Counted from the first letter of the stretch, positions 26,272 to 34,589 are shown. The stretch is DNA of 64,000 nt from Rudaeicoccus suwonensis (GCF_007829035.1 NZ_VIVQ01000001.1:1116001-1180000), one strand, 5' to 3'. Notes: generated by a model from the sequence alone, not told the origin. Numbers and translations are program-made.

Positions 26272-26955
26272 ATGGCGCGAGTGATGGTGGTCGACGACGA
26301 TCGCACGGTGCGTGAAGTCAGCGCGGCCTACCTGCGCGCGAGCGGACACCAGATTGTCGAGGCCGGCACGGGGGAGCAGGCCCTGGAACTCATCGCCACG
26401 AATCCGGCCGACCTGCTCGTGCTCGACATCATGCTTCCCGGCATCAGCGGCCTTGAGGTCGCGGCACGCTTGCGGAAGGACTGCGACGTGCCGATCATCA
26501 TGCTGTCCGCGCTCGGCGGCGAAGCCGATCGCGTTGCCGGGCTCGAACTGGGTGTCGACGACTACATCGGAAAGCCCTTCAGCCCGAGGGAATTGGCGCT
26601 ACGAGTCGAGTCGGTCTTGCGCCGCAGCAGTGCGCCCGCCGGAGCTGTGTGGCACGTGCTGCGCGACGACGACCTCGTGTTGGATGCCGCCCAGCGGCAG
26701 GCCACGCTCGATGGCGTCGACCTCGGGCTCACACAGCGCGAGTTCGACCTGCTGCAGTTCTTCATGTCGCATCCGGACACGGCGTACTCCCGTGAGGACC
26801 TTCTGCGGCATGTGTGGGGCTGGGCGGTCGGCGACAACTCGACGGTGACCGTTCACGTGCGACGCCTGCGCGAAAAGGTCGAACCCGACCCGGCCCGTCC
26901 GACGCGGTTGCTCACGGTGTGGGGCAAGGGCTACCGATGGGCGCAACGGTCATGA
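26272..26955 (+). CDS. OmpR/PhoB-family response regulator
   Basis: A 227-residue two-component regulator. The receiver domain (1-120) has the acidic pocket DDD (8-10), phospho-acceptor Asp52 in VLDIMLPG and Lys in GKPF. The C-terminal winged helix (about 130-225) ends with GKGYRWAQRS. It shares an ATGA overlap with the kinase and follows the glycan/Moco genes without a gap, so it probably controls them or senses their product. Confidence 0.92.
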   Translation: MARVMVVDDDRTVREVSAAYLRASGHQIVEAGTGEQALELIATNPADLLVLDIMLPGISGLEVAARLRKDCDVPIIMLSALGGEADRVAGLELGVDDYIGKPFSPRELALRVESVLRRSSAPAGAVWHVLRDDDLVLDAAQRQATLDGVDLGLTQREFDLLQFFMSHPDTAYSREDLLRHVWGWAVGDNSTVTVHVRRLREKVEPDPARPTRLLTVWGKGYRWAQRS

Positions 26956-28103
26956 CCCCGCTCGCGATCGCTGAGATCATCGCCGTCAGCCTGGTGTGCA
27001 GCCTGCTCGTCGGAGGTGCCGGCCTGCTGCTGGCTCGGCTGACCCGCACGTGGTCGCTGCGCTGGCACATCGTGCTGCTGGTGGCGATCGCCATCGGCGG
27101 CGCGTATGCCGGAATCCTGGCCATCGCGGCACTGATGTTCGTCTCCGAGCACGACCTGTTGGTCGAGACCGTCGTCAGCAGCACGTCCGCGGTGACGGCC
27201 TTCGCGATCGCTGTCATTGCGGGTGACCTGATCAGCAAGTGGTCGACCGTCATACGTGGGCAGGTCAAGGACCTGCAGTTGGACGACTCCGCTTCGCCGT
27301 CGCAACCTGATGGACCGCGTGAATTCCGTGACCTGGCAACCGAACTCGCGATCACCAAGGAGCGTTTGGCGCTCGCCCGGCAACGGGAATTGCACTTGGA
27401 GGAGTCGCGGCGCGAGCTGGTGTCGTGGGTCTCACACGACCTGCGCACTCCGCTGGCGGGTCTGCTGGCGATGACCGAGGCGCTGCAGGACGGTCTGGCC
27501 GACGACCCCGCGCGATTCCACGCGATGATGCGCGACGAGGTGCACCGTATGACGGCGTTGGTGGACGACCTGTTCGAGTTGTCCCGCATCCACGCCGGTG
27601 TGCTCAAGATCTCGCCTCGGACGCTGTCGCTCGAGGATCTGGTCAGTGACGCGATCGCGGCGGCGAGGTCGGTTGCGACCAAGCACGGCGTCACTGTCGA
27701 CGGCCATGTCGATGCCGGACTCGAGGTCACCGCCGACTCCGCCGGCATCTCGCGGGCGCTGTCGAACCTCATCATGAATGCCGTGCGGCACACGCCGGCT
27801 CACGGCTCGGTCTATGTCACCGGCACGTCCAGCGGGGGATCGGTCGAGCTGCAAGTCATGGATCAGTGCGGGGGACTCACCCAGCACGAGATGTCACGCG
27901 TCTTCGACCTCGGCTGGCAGGGCACCAATTCCCGCGCCACCGGCGAGCAGGTGGGTTCGACGGCAGGGGCCGGGCTGGGCCTGGCCATCGTCAAGGGAAT
28001 CGTCGAGGCTCACCAGGGTGAGGTGCTGGTGGCCAACCGTCCCGAGGACGAGGGCTGCAGCTTCTCGATCGTGATGCCTGCGGAGTCGGGGGCAGTCTGC
28101 TGA
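26952..28103 (+). CDS. Sensor histidine kinase
   Basis: A 383-residue membrane kinase: hydrophobic segments at about 4-28, 40-63 and 75-95, with little extracellular sequence, suggesting intramembrane sensing. A linker leads to the H-box SWVSHDLRTP (His162), the N-box NLIMNAVRHTP and the G-box GAGLGLAIVKGIVEAH. The frame includes an upstream ATG (26937), but ATG 26952 overlaps the regulator stop (ATGA). It is the last gene of the cluster that begins at 21619. Confidence 0.92.
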   Translation: MTPLAIAEIIAVSLVCSLLVGGAGLLLARLTRTWSLRWHIVLLVAIAIGGAYAGILAIAALMFVSEHDLLVETVVSSTSAVTAFAIAVIAGDLISKWSTVIRGQVKDLQLDDSASPSQPDGPREFRDLATELAITKERLALARQRELHLEESRRELVSWVSHDLRTPLAGLLAMTEALQDGLADDPARFHAMMRDEVHRMTALVDDLFELSRIHAGVLKISPRTLSLEDLVSDAIAAARSVATKHGVTVDGHVDAGLEVTADSAGISRALSNLIMNAVRHTPAHGSVYVTGTSSGGSVELQVMDQCGGLTQHEMSRVFDLGWQGTNSRATGEQVGSTAGAGLGLAIVKGIVEAHQGEVLVANRPEDEGCSFSIVMPAESGAVC

Positions 28104-28186
28104 CGTATGTCGGAGTCTGACCCCGTCGTGTCGAGCGAGGAATTGGCCCCAGAGTGCTGGTCGTAGATGAGCGGACGGAGTCGACG

Positions 28187-28711
28187 TCACTGCACCGCCA
28201 TCGCCTGATAGTCGGGTATCAGCTCGACCCAGCGGTTGTGCCAGTTGGTCGAGGCTTGTGTGGTCGACCAGCCATCGGAGTGCACGGGGCCGTCGAGGCG
28301 AAGCGAGTGTGCGAGGTCTTCGAGGTGGACTTGCCATCCGGCACCGTGGAAGTGAAGCGTGTCGACGGGAAGACCGCGTTCTTCCACGACCAGTCGGGTC
28401 CGAGAGCCCTCATCAGTGAGCCACGCCTCGATCTGGGCCTCGTCGGCGGTGCCGGGTTCTGTGGTGAGCAGCAGGTGGTGCGGCGAGTCGCATATCTCGA
28501 CCCGCGCGGGGCCGGTCCACGTGCTGGTGAAGGTGAGCTGGACAGTGCCGCCGACGTGCAGGTCGCCGGAGACCTGGGCGAGCCAACGGGCCAACCGCTC
28601 CGGCGCGGTGCATGCCTCCCAGAGGTCGCTGATGTCGGTGTCATAGAGATCTTCCACTCGTACCGCTCCGCGCTTGTGGTCGAGCGTGCGCATTGTGCCG
28701 ATTGTCGTCAT
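28187..28711 (-). CDS. SRPBCC/AHSA1-type protein
   Basis: A 174-residue START-like protein of the Aha1-C/CalC group (RVEDLYDTDISDLWEACTAPERLARWL, then ending with GWSTTQASTNWHNRW). These helix-grip proteins bind hydrophobic ligands; pairs with ArsR regulators are common in Actinobacteria and may take part in solvent or antibiotic stress. Its ATG overlaps the ArsR stop (ATGA), so both are translated from one message. Ligand unknown. Confidence 0.82.
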   Translation of the reverse strand: MTTIGTMRTLDHKRGAVRVEDLYDTDISDLWEACTAPERLARWLAQVSGDLHVGGTVQLTFTSTWTGPARVEICDSPHHLLLTTEPGTADEAQIEAWLTDEGSRTRLVVEERGLPVDTLHFHGAGWQVHLEDLAHSLRLDGPVHSDGWSTTQASTNWHNRWVELIPDYQAMAVQ

Positions 28712-29025
28712 CGCCTGGTCCTCTTTCCTCGTTTGATTTCGGTGTGTAGCGCGTCGATCCGGTGCTGCCAGAGGGTTCGGTAGGTCTCCAGCCAGTCGTT
28801 GACTTCGATCAGTGGCTCCGGGCGTAGGTAGTAAATCCGTCGTTGGGCCTCTTGACGCACCTCGACCAAACCTGACTCGCGCAGGACCCGTAGGTGCCGC
28901 GAGACGCCTGGACGGGCGATCGGCAGCGCGTCGGCGAGTTCTCCCGCGGTGGCTTCGTGATCGCGCAGGATGTCAAGCACTGTCCGGCGATGGGGGTCGG
29001 CAAGAGCACGCATCACTGCATCCAT
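28708..29025 (-). CDS. ArsR-family transcriptional regulator
   Basis: A 105-residue winged helix protein. The recognition region is ATAGELADALPIARPGVSRHLRVLRESGLVEVR, followed by the wing AQRRIYYLRPEPL. No CXC metal motif is present, so it is probably not an arsenic/metal sensor but one of the AHSA1-linked type. ATG 29025 is chosen over in-frame starts farther upstream because TACGCT lies 7 nt before it and a palindrome (29047-29056) lies immediately behind, consistent with autoregulation. Confidence 0.87.
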   Translation of the reverse strand: MDAVMRALADPHRRTVLDILRDHEATAGELADALPIARPGVSRHLRVLRESGLVEVRQEAQRRIYYLRPEPLIEVNDWLETYRTLWQHRIDALHTEIKRGKRTRR

Positions 29026-29032
29026 GCGGATA

Positions 29033-29056
29033 AGCGTACCCACTACGTTACGTAAC
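29033..29056 (-). promoter_or_regulatory. ArsR promoter with palindromic operator
   Basis: The hexamer TACGCT (29033-29038, minus strand) is 7 nt before the ArsR ATG. GTTACGTAAC (29047-29056) is a perfect 10-bp palindrome in the spacer/-35 area, a plausible ArsR binding site. Confidence 0.5.
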
Positions 29057-29207
29057 AACAAGGTTAAATATGAACTTGCCAGGCCGCAGACGTCCCGCCA
29101 GCACCTCGACCAGCGGATCGGGGATCGGATCGAATCGGAAAGCGCGTTAGAGATTGCGCGGGTAGGTCATGGCCGGTGTGTGGGTTTGGGTTCCAGCGGT
29201 GGGTGGT

Positions 29208-29315
29208 CTAGGCGGTGCGGATGAGGAGTCGGGTGATGGTGATCGTCTTGGCCAGGGCGTTGAACGCGTTGATGATCGGGGTGCGTCGTTCGGTGCGGAC
29301 GCGGAGATCCCACTG
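29208..29315 (-). pseudogene. Possible C-terminal transposase remnant
   Basis: Read on the minus strand, the last 35 codons before a TAG stop give RVRTERRTPIINAFNALAK, then a Thr/Ile/Arg-rich LLIRTA ending. This has the feel of the C-terminus of a DDE transposase, but I cannot name the family. The coding sense is lost upstream. No terminal inverted repeats or target duplication were found. Low confidence. Confidence 0.25.
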
Positions 29316-29397
29316 GTAACAGACACGGTGCCCGCTCTTCGCGGCCGCGTGACTGTGCCGGCTCCTGGCGAGCGCCGAATACAGCCCGCACAATCTG

Positions 29398-29409
29398 TAC
29401 GTCGCCGAT
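29398..29409 (+). repeat. Direct repeat TACGTCGCCGAT, copy 1
   Basis: One of three identical 12-mers within 270 nt in the non-coding segment; this copy is not part of an obvious hairpin. Confidence 0.5.
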
Positions 29410-29468
29410 GTGGCACCAGAGGTCGCCTCATGGGTCGCATGAACCCCGAAGACCTCACGCATCACGCA

Positions 29469-29492
29469 TACGTCGCCGATGCGGCGGCGACG
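29469..29492 (+). repeat. Direct repeat TACGTCGCCGAT, copy 2, with hairpin
   Basis: The 12-mer lies at 29469-29480. Its CGTCGCCG (29471-29478) pairs with CGGCGACG (29485-29492) across a 6-nt loop. Confidence 0.5.
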
Positions 29493-29562
29493 AGGACCCT
29501 CGCGTGGTGCGGTGACTGCCACCCGCCACATACGCCACGCCAGCAACGCCACGGTGGCCAGA

Positions 29563-29611
29563 ATGACGATTACTTCCGGTCGCGGTCGCGATACTGGGAA
29601 GTAATCGTCAT
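29563..29611. repeat. Perfect 15-bp inverted repeat with 19-nt loop
   Basis: ATGACGATTACTTCC at 29563-29577 is the exact reverse complement of 29597-29611. The loop is GC-rich. Neither arm extends further in either direction. There is no U-run, and no gene ends next to it. Confidence 0.75.
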
Positions 29612-29652
29612 CTCGACCATGCACTTGCTGTGCCGGGGCAGCCCGGGCACCT

Positions 29653-29677
29653 GTACGTCGCCGATTCGGCGACGTAC
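29653..29677. repeat. 25-nt palindrome containing TACGTCGCCGAT copy 3
   Basis: GTACGTCGCCGA (29653-29664) and TCGGCGACGTAC (29666-29677) flank a single central T. The third copy of the 12-mer is at 29654-29665. Confidence 0.75.
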
Positions 29678-30010
29678 GGAGGGCGATGGCGGATACGTTG
29701 GGCGCCACACCGAGCACCTACCCGCGTAATTCCTTACACGCCGTATCAGGGACCCGTTTGACACTCAGGCCGGGCGTGGGCGGCTCGATGGCCCAGTTGC
29801 GGCACAAACGCTGTTTCCTTGGCCGCGGGTCCTATTCGGCGGATCAACTGGTCGTCGCAACACCGTGACCACGGAGATGATCTGAGCGCGGGTGAGATCT
29901 GCTGTAAACGTTGGCTGGATGCCATCGTCATGCTCGACGTCCACTGCCAGGTCCTGGAATCTCTGCGGTCCTGTCGGGTCGGCGATCTCAGGGCTGTCGA
30001 CTGCCATCAC

Positions 30011-30499
30011 TCAGCAGGTCTTGAATCCACCTGTCTTCGACGTGCTCTTCTTCGGTTTCACGTAGGTGCACGATGTAACGATCTTGCCCTTGGGGTTCAG
30101 CAAGGTCGCGGTGTCGCCGGTGTTGTTCCACACGAAGTTGCGCTGACTCCAGTAGAGGTTCGCAGCTGAGTTCCGACCCGATCCGGTGTGGATGGTGACC
30201 GATTTCTTCGCCCCGAGTGTGAAAGTGCCGAAGGTGTAGGTGTGCTTGGCCTTGGAGTCGCGCACCTTGTAGCCCTTCAACGACATAGCTTTCCGGGTCG
30301 TGTTCGTGACGACGATGTACTCCTTGTTCAAGCTGCTCGACGTCGCTCTGTCTGTCCCTGGCAAGTCGACGAACCACTTGCCGAACTTGACCGGGGGAGC
30401 GGCCGCTTGCGCATCAGTTGGACCGACAATGCCGGCGAATCCGCCGGCAAGCACGGTGACAGCCAGGACGTGGGCGAGGGCAGCGGTAGTACGGCGCAT
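30011..30499 (-). CDS. Secreted lamin-tail-domain protein
   Basis: A 162-residue protein with a Sec signal peptide (MRRTTAALAHVLAVTVLAGG, cleavage near DAQA-A at 33). The mature part has the lamin tail (LTD) beta-sandwich pattern: EYIVVTNTTRKAMSLKGYKVRD, YTFGTFTLGAKKSVTIHTG, LYWSQRNFVWNNTGDTATLLNPKG. The last two cysteines (TSCTYV and FKTC) could form a disulfide. Bacterial LTD proteins are extracellular and often found beside nucleases; here it stands alone. Function unknown. Confidence 0.8.
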   Translation of the reverse strand: MRRTTAALAHVLAVTVLAGGFAGIVGPTDAQAAAPPVKFGKWFVDLPGTDRATSSSLNKEYIVVTNTTRKAMSLKGYKVRDSKAKHTYTFGTFTLGAKKSVTIHTGSGRNSAANLYWSQRNFVWNNTGDTATLLNPKGKIVTSCTYVKPKKSTSKTGGFKTC

Positions 30500-30741
30500 G
30501 AAGAGGGCTCCAGGTGACGCGACGGGGTGGCAACAAGTGGATCTACTGTCGAAGGACACCTGCCTTCGAGTGACGGTCAGTGACTCCAGCACGGATTATG
30601 GTGCAGCAGATCGACTGTCACACAATCGACCGCGCAGTTGTCCTCTACGTTCCGCACCCTGCGGACGGCCCCGATTCAGCACGGTTGCGCGGCATACAAC
30701 ACTATGGGAGCCGCTGATCATCATCATGAAGGAGCACACCT

Positions 30742-32517
30742 GTGGCTATGCGTATGTCGACCCTGTTCCTGCGGACCCTGCGCGAGGACCCGGCCGATGC
30801 TGAACTGCCGGGCCACAAGCTGCTCGTGCGCGCCGGCTACGTGCGCCGGGTCGCGCCCGGCATCTATACCTGGCTGCCGTTGGGCATGCGGGTGCTGGCC
30901 AAGGTCGAGGCGATCGTCCGCGAGGAGATGGACCGCATCGGCAGCCAGGAGGTCAAGTTCCCCGCGCTGCTGCCGCGTGAGCCATACGAGGTCACGAACC
31001 GGTGGACCGAGTACGGCGAGAACCTGTTCCGCCTGACCGACCGTAAGGACGCCGACATGTTGCTCGGCCCCACGCACGAGGAGATGTTCTGCCTCACGGT
31101 CAAGGACATGTACTCCTCCTACAAGGACCTGCCGCTGGCGCTCTACCAGATCCAGAACAAGTACCGCGACGAAGCGCGTCCGCGGGCCGGGATCCTGCGC
31201 GGCCGCGAGTTCATCATGAAGGACTCCTACTCCTTCGACGTCGACTCCGCCGGTCTGCAGAAGGCGTATGACGCCCACCGCGAGGCCTACATCCGCATCT
31301 TCAACCGGCTCGGATTCGAGTACGTCATCGTGCACGCCGACTCCGGCGCGATGGGCGGCTCCGCCTCGGAGGAGTTCCTCGCGGTCAGCGAGTATGGCGA
31401 GGACACCTTCGTGCGAGACGAGCACGGGTATGCCGCCAATGTCGAGGCTGTCGAGGTGCCGCAGGCTCCGGCGGTCGAGGTGACCGCGGGCCCCGCGCAC
31501 GTCGAGGACACCCCGAACACGCCCACGATCGACACTCTCGTCGCGGCGCTCAACGAGCGTCACCCTCGCACGGACGGTCGCAGCTGGACCGGCGCCGACA
31601 CCCTCAAGAACGTCATCGTGATGCTCGTGCACCCCGACGGCACCCGCGAACCGCTGGCGATCGGTCTGCCCGGTGACCGGGAGGTCGACGCGAAGCGTCT
31701 GGAGGCCAAGGTCGCTCCGGCCGAGGTCGAGGCCTTCGAGGAGAAGGACTTCGCGGCATATCCGATGCTCGCCAAGGGTTACATCGGCCCGGGGGTCCTC
31801 GGTTCGGAGAAGGCCTCCGGCATCCGTTACCTGCTCGACCCGCTGGTGGGGGAGGGCTCGGCCTGGGTGACCGGCGCCGACGAGCACGGCAAGCACGTCA
31901 TCGATCTGGTGCACGGCCGCGACTTCACCGCCGACGGCACGATCCAGGCCGCCGAGCTGCGCGAGGGCGACGTCTCACCGTCCGGCAACGGCACGTTGCA
32001 CCTGGCGCGGGGCATCGAGATGGGCCACATCTTCCAGCTCGGCACCAAGTATGCCGAGGCGCTCGGTCTGAAGGTCCTCGACGAGAACGGCAAGCTGGTC
32101 ACGGTCACGATGGGCTCGTATGGCGTGGGCGTCACCCGCGCCGTGGGTGTCATCGCCGAGGACAACCTCGACGACTCCGGGCTGATCTGGCCCCGCAACG
32201 TGTCCCCGGCCGATGTGCACCTGGTCGCGACGGGCAAGGACGAAGAGGTCTTCGTCAAGTCCGAGGAACTGGTCAACACCCTGGAGGCCGCCGGCATCGA
32301 GGTGCTCTTCGACGACCGCCGCAAAGTCTCGCCCGGCGTGAAGTTCAAGGACGCCGAGCTGATCGGTGTGCCGACCATCGTGATCGTCGGCAAGGGCCTG
32401 GCCGACGGCGTCGTCGAGATCAAGGACCGCCGCTCCGGTGAACGCCGCGAGGTCGCGCTCGACGCCCTGCTTGCCGAGGTCCAGCGCGAGATCGCCGATC
32501 ACGACGACGCCCGCTGA
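30742..32517 (+). CDS. proS: Proline--tRNA ligase
   Basis: Charges tRNA-Pro. At 591 residues it is the bacterial (long) type with an editing/insertion domain at about 225-400. Motif 1 is near [19 protein letters not shown], motif 2 is [27 protein letters not shown], motif 3 is [13 protein letters not shown], and the anticodon-binding domain is C-terminal. GTG 30742 follows AAGGAG (30729-30734) by 7 nt; ATG 30748 is a less well spaced alternative. A strong bidirectional terminator follows. Confidence 0.97.
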   Translation: MAMRMSTLFLRTLREDPADAELPGHKLLVRAGYVRRVAPGIYTWLPLGMRVLAKVEAIVREEMDRIGSQEVKFPALLPREPYEVTNRWTEYGENLFRLTDRKDADMLLGPTHEEMFCLTVKDMYSSYKDLPLALYQIQNKYRDEARPRAGILRGREFIMKDSYSFDVDSAGLQKAYDAHREAYIRIFNRLGFEYVIVHADSGAMGGSASEEFLAVSEYGEDTFVRDEHGYAANVEAVEVPQAPAVEVTAGPAHVEDTPNTPTIDTLVAALNERHPRTDGRSWTGADTLKNVIVMLVHPDGTREPLAIGLPGDREVDAKRLEAKVAPAEVEAFEEKDFAAYPMLAKGYIGPGVLGSEKASGIRYLLDPLVGEGSAWVTGADEHGKHVIDLVHGRDFTADGTIQAAELREGDVSPSGNGTLHLARGIEMGHIFQLGTKYAEALGLKVLDENGKLVTVTMGSYGVGVTRAVGVIAEDNLDDSGLIWPRNVSPADVHLVATGKDEEVFVKSEELVNTLEAAGIEVLFDDRRKVSPGVKFKDAELIGVPTIVIVGKGLADGVVEIKDRRSGERREVALDALLAEVQREIADHDDAR

Positions 32518-32531
32518 GCCAGTCGTTTCCA

Positions 32532-32578
32532 ACACAACCGAGCCGCCCCGACAACACGTCGGGGCGGCTCAGTTGTGT
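32532..32578. terminator. Strong bidirectional hairpin terminator
   Basis: ACACAAC plus CGAGCCGCCCCGAC (32532-32552) pairs with GTCGGGGCGGCTC and GTTGTGT (32558-32578), about 20 bp with a 5-nt loop and one small mismatch. It lies between convergent proS and the VKOR gene. Confidence 0.85.
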
Positions 32579-32591
32579 CCGCGTCAGCAGG

Positions 32592-33062
32592 TCAGGCGGT
32601 CGGTTCTGCCGGCTTCCGGAGGATCTCGCCGAAGACGAGCGTGAAGAACAACACGAACGTCAGGATGTGAACTCCGGTGCACCACAAGCAGATTGCGTGG
32701 ATCTTGAAGAACTCCGCCCACACCAGGTAGAACACCATCACCAGGCCACCGGCAGCTCCGACGAGCCGCACCGCGTCGACCACGCGCGGCGCGCGGCGCC
32801 ATACCTGCGGCAGGCACAGCAACACCATGACGACGAAGAAGATCAGCCCGAGCAGGGCCACCGGCATACCCAGGAAGTGCGACCACTGACTGGTCGTCAC
32901 CTTGGTGCAGTCGACGGTGCCCTTGTCCGAGCACGCCAGCGACGTCGATCCGGTGTAGTGCTCGAACGTCAGGTATGCCGCATCGGCGGCACCCAGCACG
33001 CTGAGCACGAGGCTGGTCGGTGGCAGCCAGCGCGGCGGCCGCAACGCGAGCGCGCCTGCCAT
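32592..33062 (-). CDS. Vitamin K epoxide reductase (VKOR) family membrane protein
   Basis: A 156-residue membrane protein with four or five helices. Conserved residues are the loop cysteines Cys44 and Cys52, Ser61 and the active-site pair Cys125-Leu-Trp-Cys128. In Actinobacteria, VKOR replaces DsbB: it reoxidises periplasmic DsbA-like proteins and passes electrons to menaquinone. The gene overlaps the DUF929 stop by one base (TGATG), so both are co-expressed. Next door are a DoxX/MauE and a DsbA-like protein, which fits disulfide-bond formation. Confidence 0.92.
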   Translation of the reverse strand: MAGALALRPPRWLPPTSLVLSVLGAADAAYLTFEHYTGSTSLACSDKGTVDCTKVTTSQWSHFLGMPVALLGLIFFVVMVLLCLPQVWRRAPRVVDAVRLVGAAGGLVMVFYLVWAEFFKIHAICLWCTGVHILTFVLFFTLVFGEILRKPAEPTA

Positions 33063-33943
33063 CAGAGCTTGGAGCCGGCGGCCATGACGCCTGCGGTACC
33101 GCAGACGTTGCTCGGTTGATCCTTGGTGAGTTGGCAGATCTGAGCGGTGAGCACGTTAGCTGCGCCGACGATTCCCTGGGTGATGGGAGAGTTGGGGTTC
33201 TTCAGCGCGGCGATCACCTGCGCCTGCGTCATACCGCTCATCTGGCTCGCGTCGTTGTAGGTCGAGCCGGCCGAGGCGTAGGTCCCGCCGAAGATGAGGA
33301 ACGGAATCGTTCCCGGACCGTTCTGCCCGATGCTCGGGACGTATTCGACCGCGTCGTACTTCGTGAACAACGCATTGTCGGCCGCGGGCGGGGTCTGCAG
33401 GGTGTTGTGGTTCTGGTCCAGCACCTCGTAGGGGGTGAACGAGATGTACTGGCTGGTGTATGACGACTTCAGGAAGTCCAGCGTCGGGATGCTGTCCTCA
33501 CTTGACACCATGCCGGACAGCCCCTTGAAGGAGCCGAACCTGCTGAGCGCGGCCACGATCGACCAGCGCTCCATGGCGCAGTACGGGCAGAACTGACCGC
33601 CGTAGTAGATGATCCGCGGTTTGCCGTCGACGGTCAGCGCTGTTGCGCCCTTCAGCGCGCTCGGGAAGTTGGATGCGCTGCCCAGACCGACGGTGTTGAA
33701 GGTGCTCGCCGGGATCGAGGTCAGCGGGCCGACGAACGAACTGTTCTTGGCGGCCGCCGCCTGCGCGTTCTGCTGGTTCTGGTGGTCCTTGTCCGCGACC
33801 ACCCAGAGGATCGCGACCACCGCAAGGACGACCACGACTGCGGCCGAGGTGATCGCGAGGAGCGTCTTTTGCCGTTTGGCGCGGGCCTGCTCGGCCTTCA
33901 ACTGGGCGAGCTTGTCGCGTCCGGTGCGCTGCGTGGTCGACAT
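33062..33943 (-). CDS. DUF929 membrane-anchored thioredoxin-like protein
   Basis: A 293-residue protein with a charged N-terminal tail, one membrane anchor (about 29-50) and an extracytoplasmic domain with CPYC (Cys119-Cys122) in YYGGQFCPYCAMERW. The pattern matches DUF929, whose members have thioredoxin-like character. C-terminal cysteines are at QICQL and SNVCGT. ATG 33943 is preceded by GAGAGG. Coupled to the VKOR gene downstream, so it is a likely redox partner of VKOR. Confidence 0.85.
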   Translation of the reverse strand: MSTTQRTGRDKLAQLKAEQARAKRQKTLLAITSAAVVVVLAVVAILWVVADKDHQNQQNAQAAAAKNSSFVGPLTSIPASTFNTVGLGSASNFPSALKGATALTVDGKPRIIYYGGQFCPYCAMERWSIVAALSRFGSFKGLSGMVSSEDSIPTLDFLKSSYTSQYISFTPYEVLDQNHNTLQTPPAADNALFTKYDAVEYVPSIGQNGPGTIPFLIFGGTYASAGSTYNDASQMSGMTQAQVIAALKNPNSPITQGIVGAANVLTAQICQLTKDQPSNVCGTAGVMAAGSKL

Positions 33944-34052
33944 TCGTCGTGGCCTCTCGTGGGCGATTGGTTTCCAGGGAAGTGTGGCTAGAAGCGCTGT
34001 GGGCGCGCTGAACAGAACGTGCGAGCGTCGACAATGTCGATGATCGATCAAC

Positions 34053-34058
34053 TAGTTT
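34053..34058 (+). promoter_or_regulatory. Putative -10 hexamer TAGTTT
   Basis: 6 nt before GTG 34065. The AAGGGA in between touches the start codon and cannot serve as a ribosome-binding site, so a leaderless start is likely. Confidence 0.5.
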
Positions 34059-34064
34059 AAGGGA

Positions 34065-34568
34065 GTGAGTTCTTCGACTGATGCGTCGTCCGTCACAACC
34101 ACCCCCTGGATGCGGCGACCCGCCGCGGAACTGCTCGGCCTTCTCGCGCGGCTGATCCTGGGCATCACCTATCTGGTGGCGGGGGTGATCAAGATCCAGC
34201 AACTCGAGCAGACACGGATGGACACGCGGGCCTTCCGGATCCTTCCGTATGACGTGGCCAATCTGTGGGGCACCTTCATGCCGTTCCTGGAGATCGTCCT
34301 CGGGGTACTGCTCATCGCCGGGTTGCTGACCCGGATGACGGCCGTGGTTGGCGGCCTGTTGATGATCGCCTTCATCATCGGCATCGTCTCGGTCTGGGCG
34401 AGAGGCATCGTCATACAGTGCGGTTGTTTCGGGCACAGTGGTTCGCTGCCGACGACCGCGGCCTACAAATGGGACCTGCTGCGCGACATCGGCCTGTTGA
34501 TCTGCGCGCTGTGGCTGGTGCTGTGGCCGCGCACCCGGGTGAGCGCCGATCGGGCGCTCTGGGGCTGA
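34065..34568 (+). CDS. DoxX/MauE-family membrane protein
   Basis: A 167-residue protein with four helices (about 25-45, 68-88, 93-113 and 133-152). The LARLILGITYLVAGVIKI start and the IQCGCFGHSG loop (two cysteines) are typical of MauE/DoxX proteins, which assist disulfide or thioredoxin-like partners. It is divergent from DUF929-VKOR and 33 nt upstream of the DsbA gene. Role inferred from context: delivering or receiving electrons for disulfide formation. Confidence 0.82.
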   Translation: MSSSTDASSVTTTPWMRRPAAELLGLLARLILGITYLVAGVIKIQQLEQTRMDTRAFRILPYDVANLWGTFMPFLEIVLGVLLIAGLLTRMTAVVGGLLMIAFIIGIVSVWARGIVIQCGCFGHSGSLPTTAAYKWDLLRDIGLLICALWLVLWPRTRVSADRALWG

Positions 34569-34589
34569 GGCGTCGAAAGGTCCGCTAGG

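Larger units (their letters stand above)
29057..30010. other. About 0.95 kb apparently non-coding, repeat-rich segment
   Basis: No convincing gene is seen between the ArsR operator and the lamin-tail gene. Open frames here lack coherent composition or a start signal. The segment holds a 15-bp perfect inverted repeat, a 25-nt palindrome, three direct copies of TACGTCGCCGAT and a short minus-strand stretch that may be the tail of a transposase. The AT content is somewhat higher near 29047-29080. It could be a decayed mobile element or a structured non-coding region. Confidence 0.6.

Noticed and set aside
29765-30007. Small minus-strand open frame of about 80 codons next to the lamin-tail gene
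   Set aside because: No ribosome-binding site or clear promoter, the C-terminal half is low-quality sequence and no family is recognised; left as part of the non-coding segment, though a short gene cannot be excluded.
30500-30741. Possible T-box or riboswitch leader before proS
   Set aside because: No T-box specifier stem or conserved T-box sequence is visible, and the gap also has to hold the lamin-tail gene's promoter.
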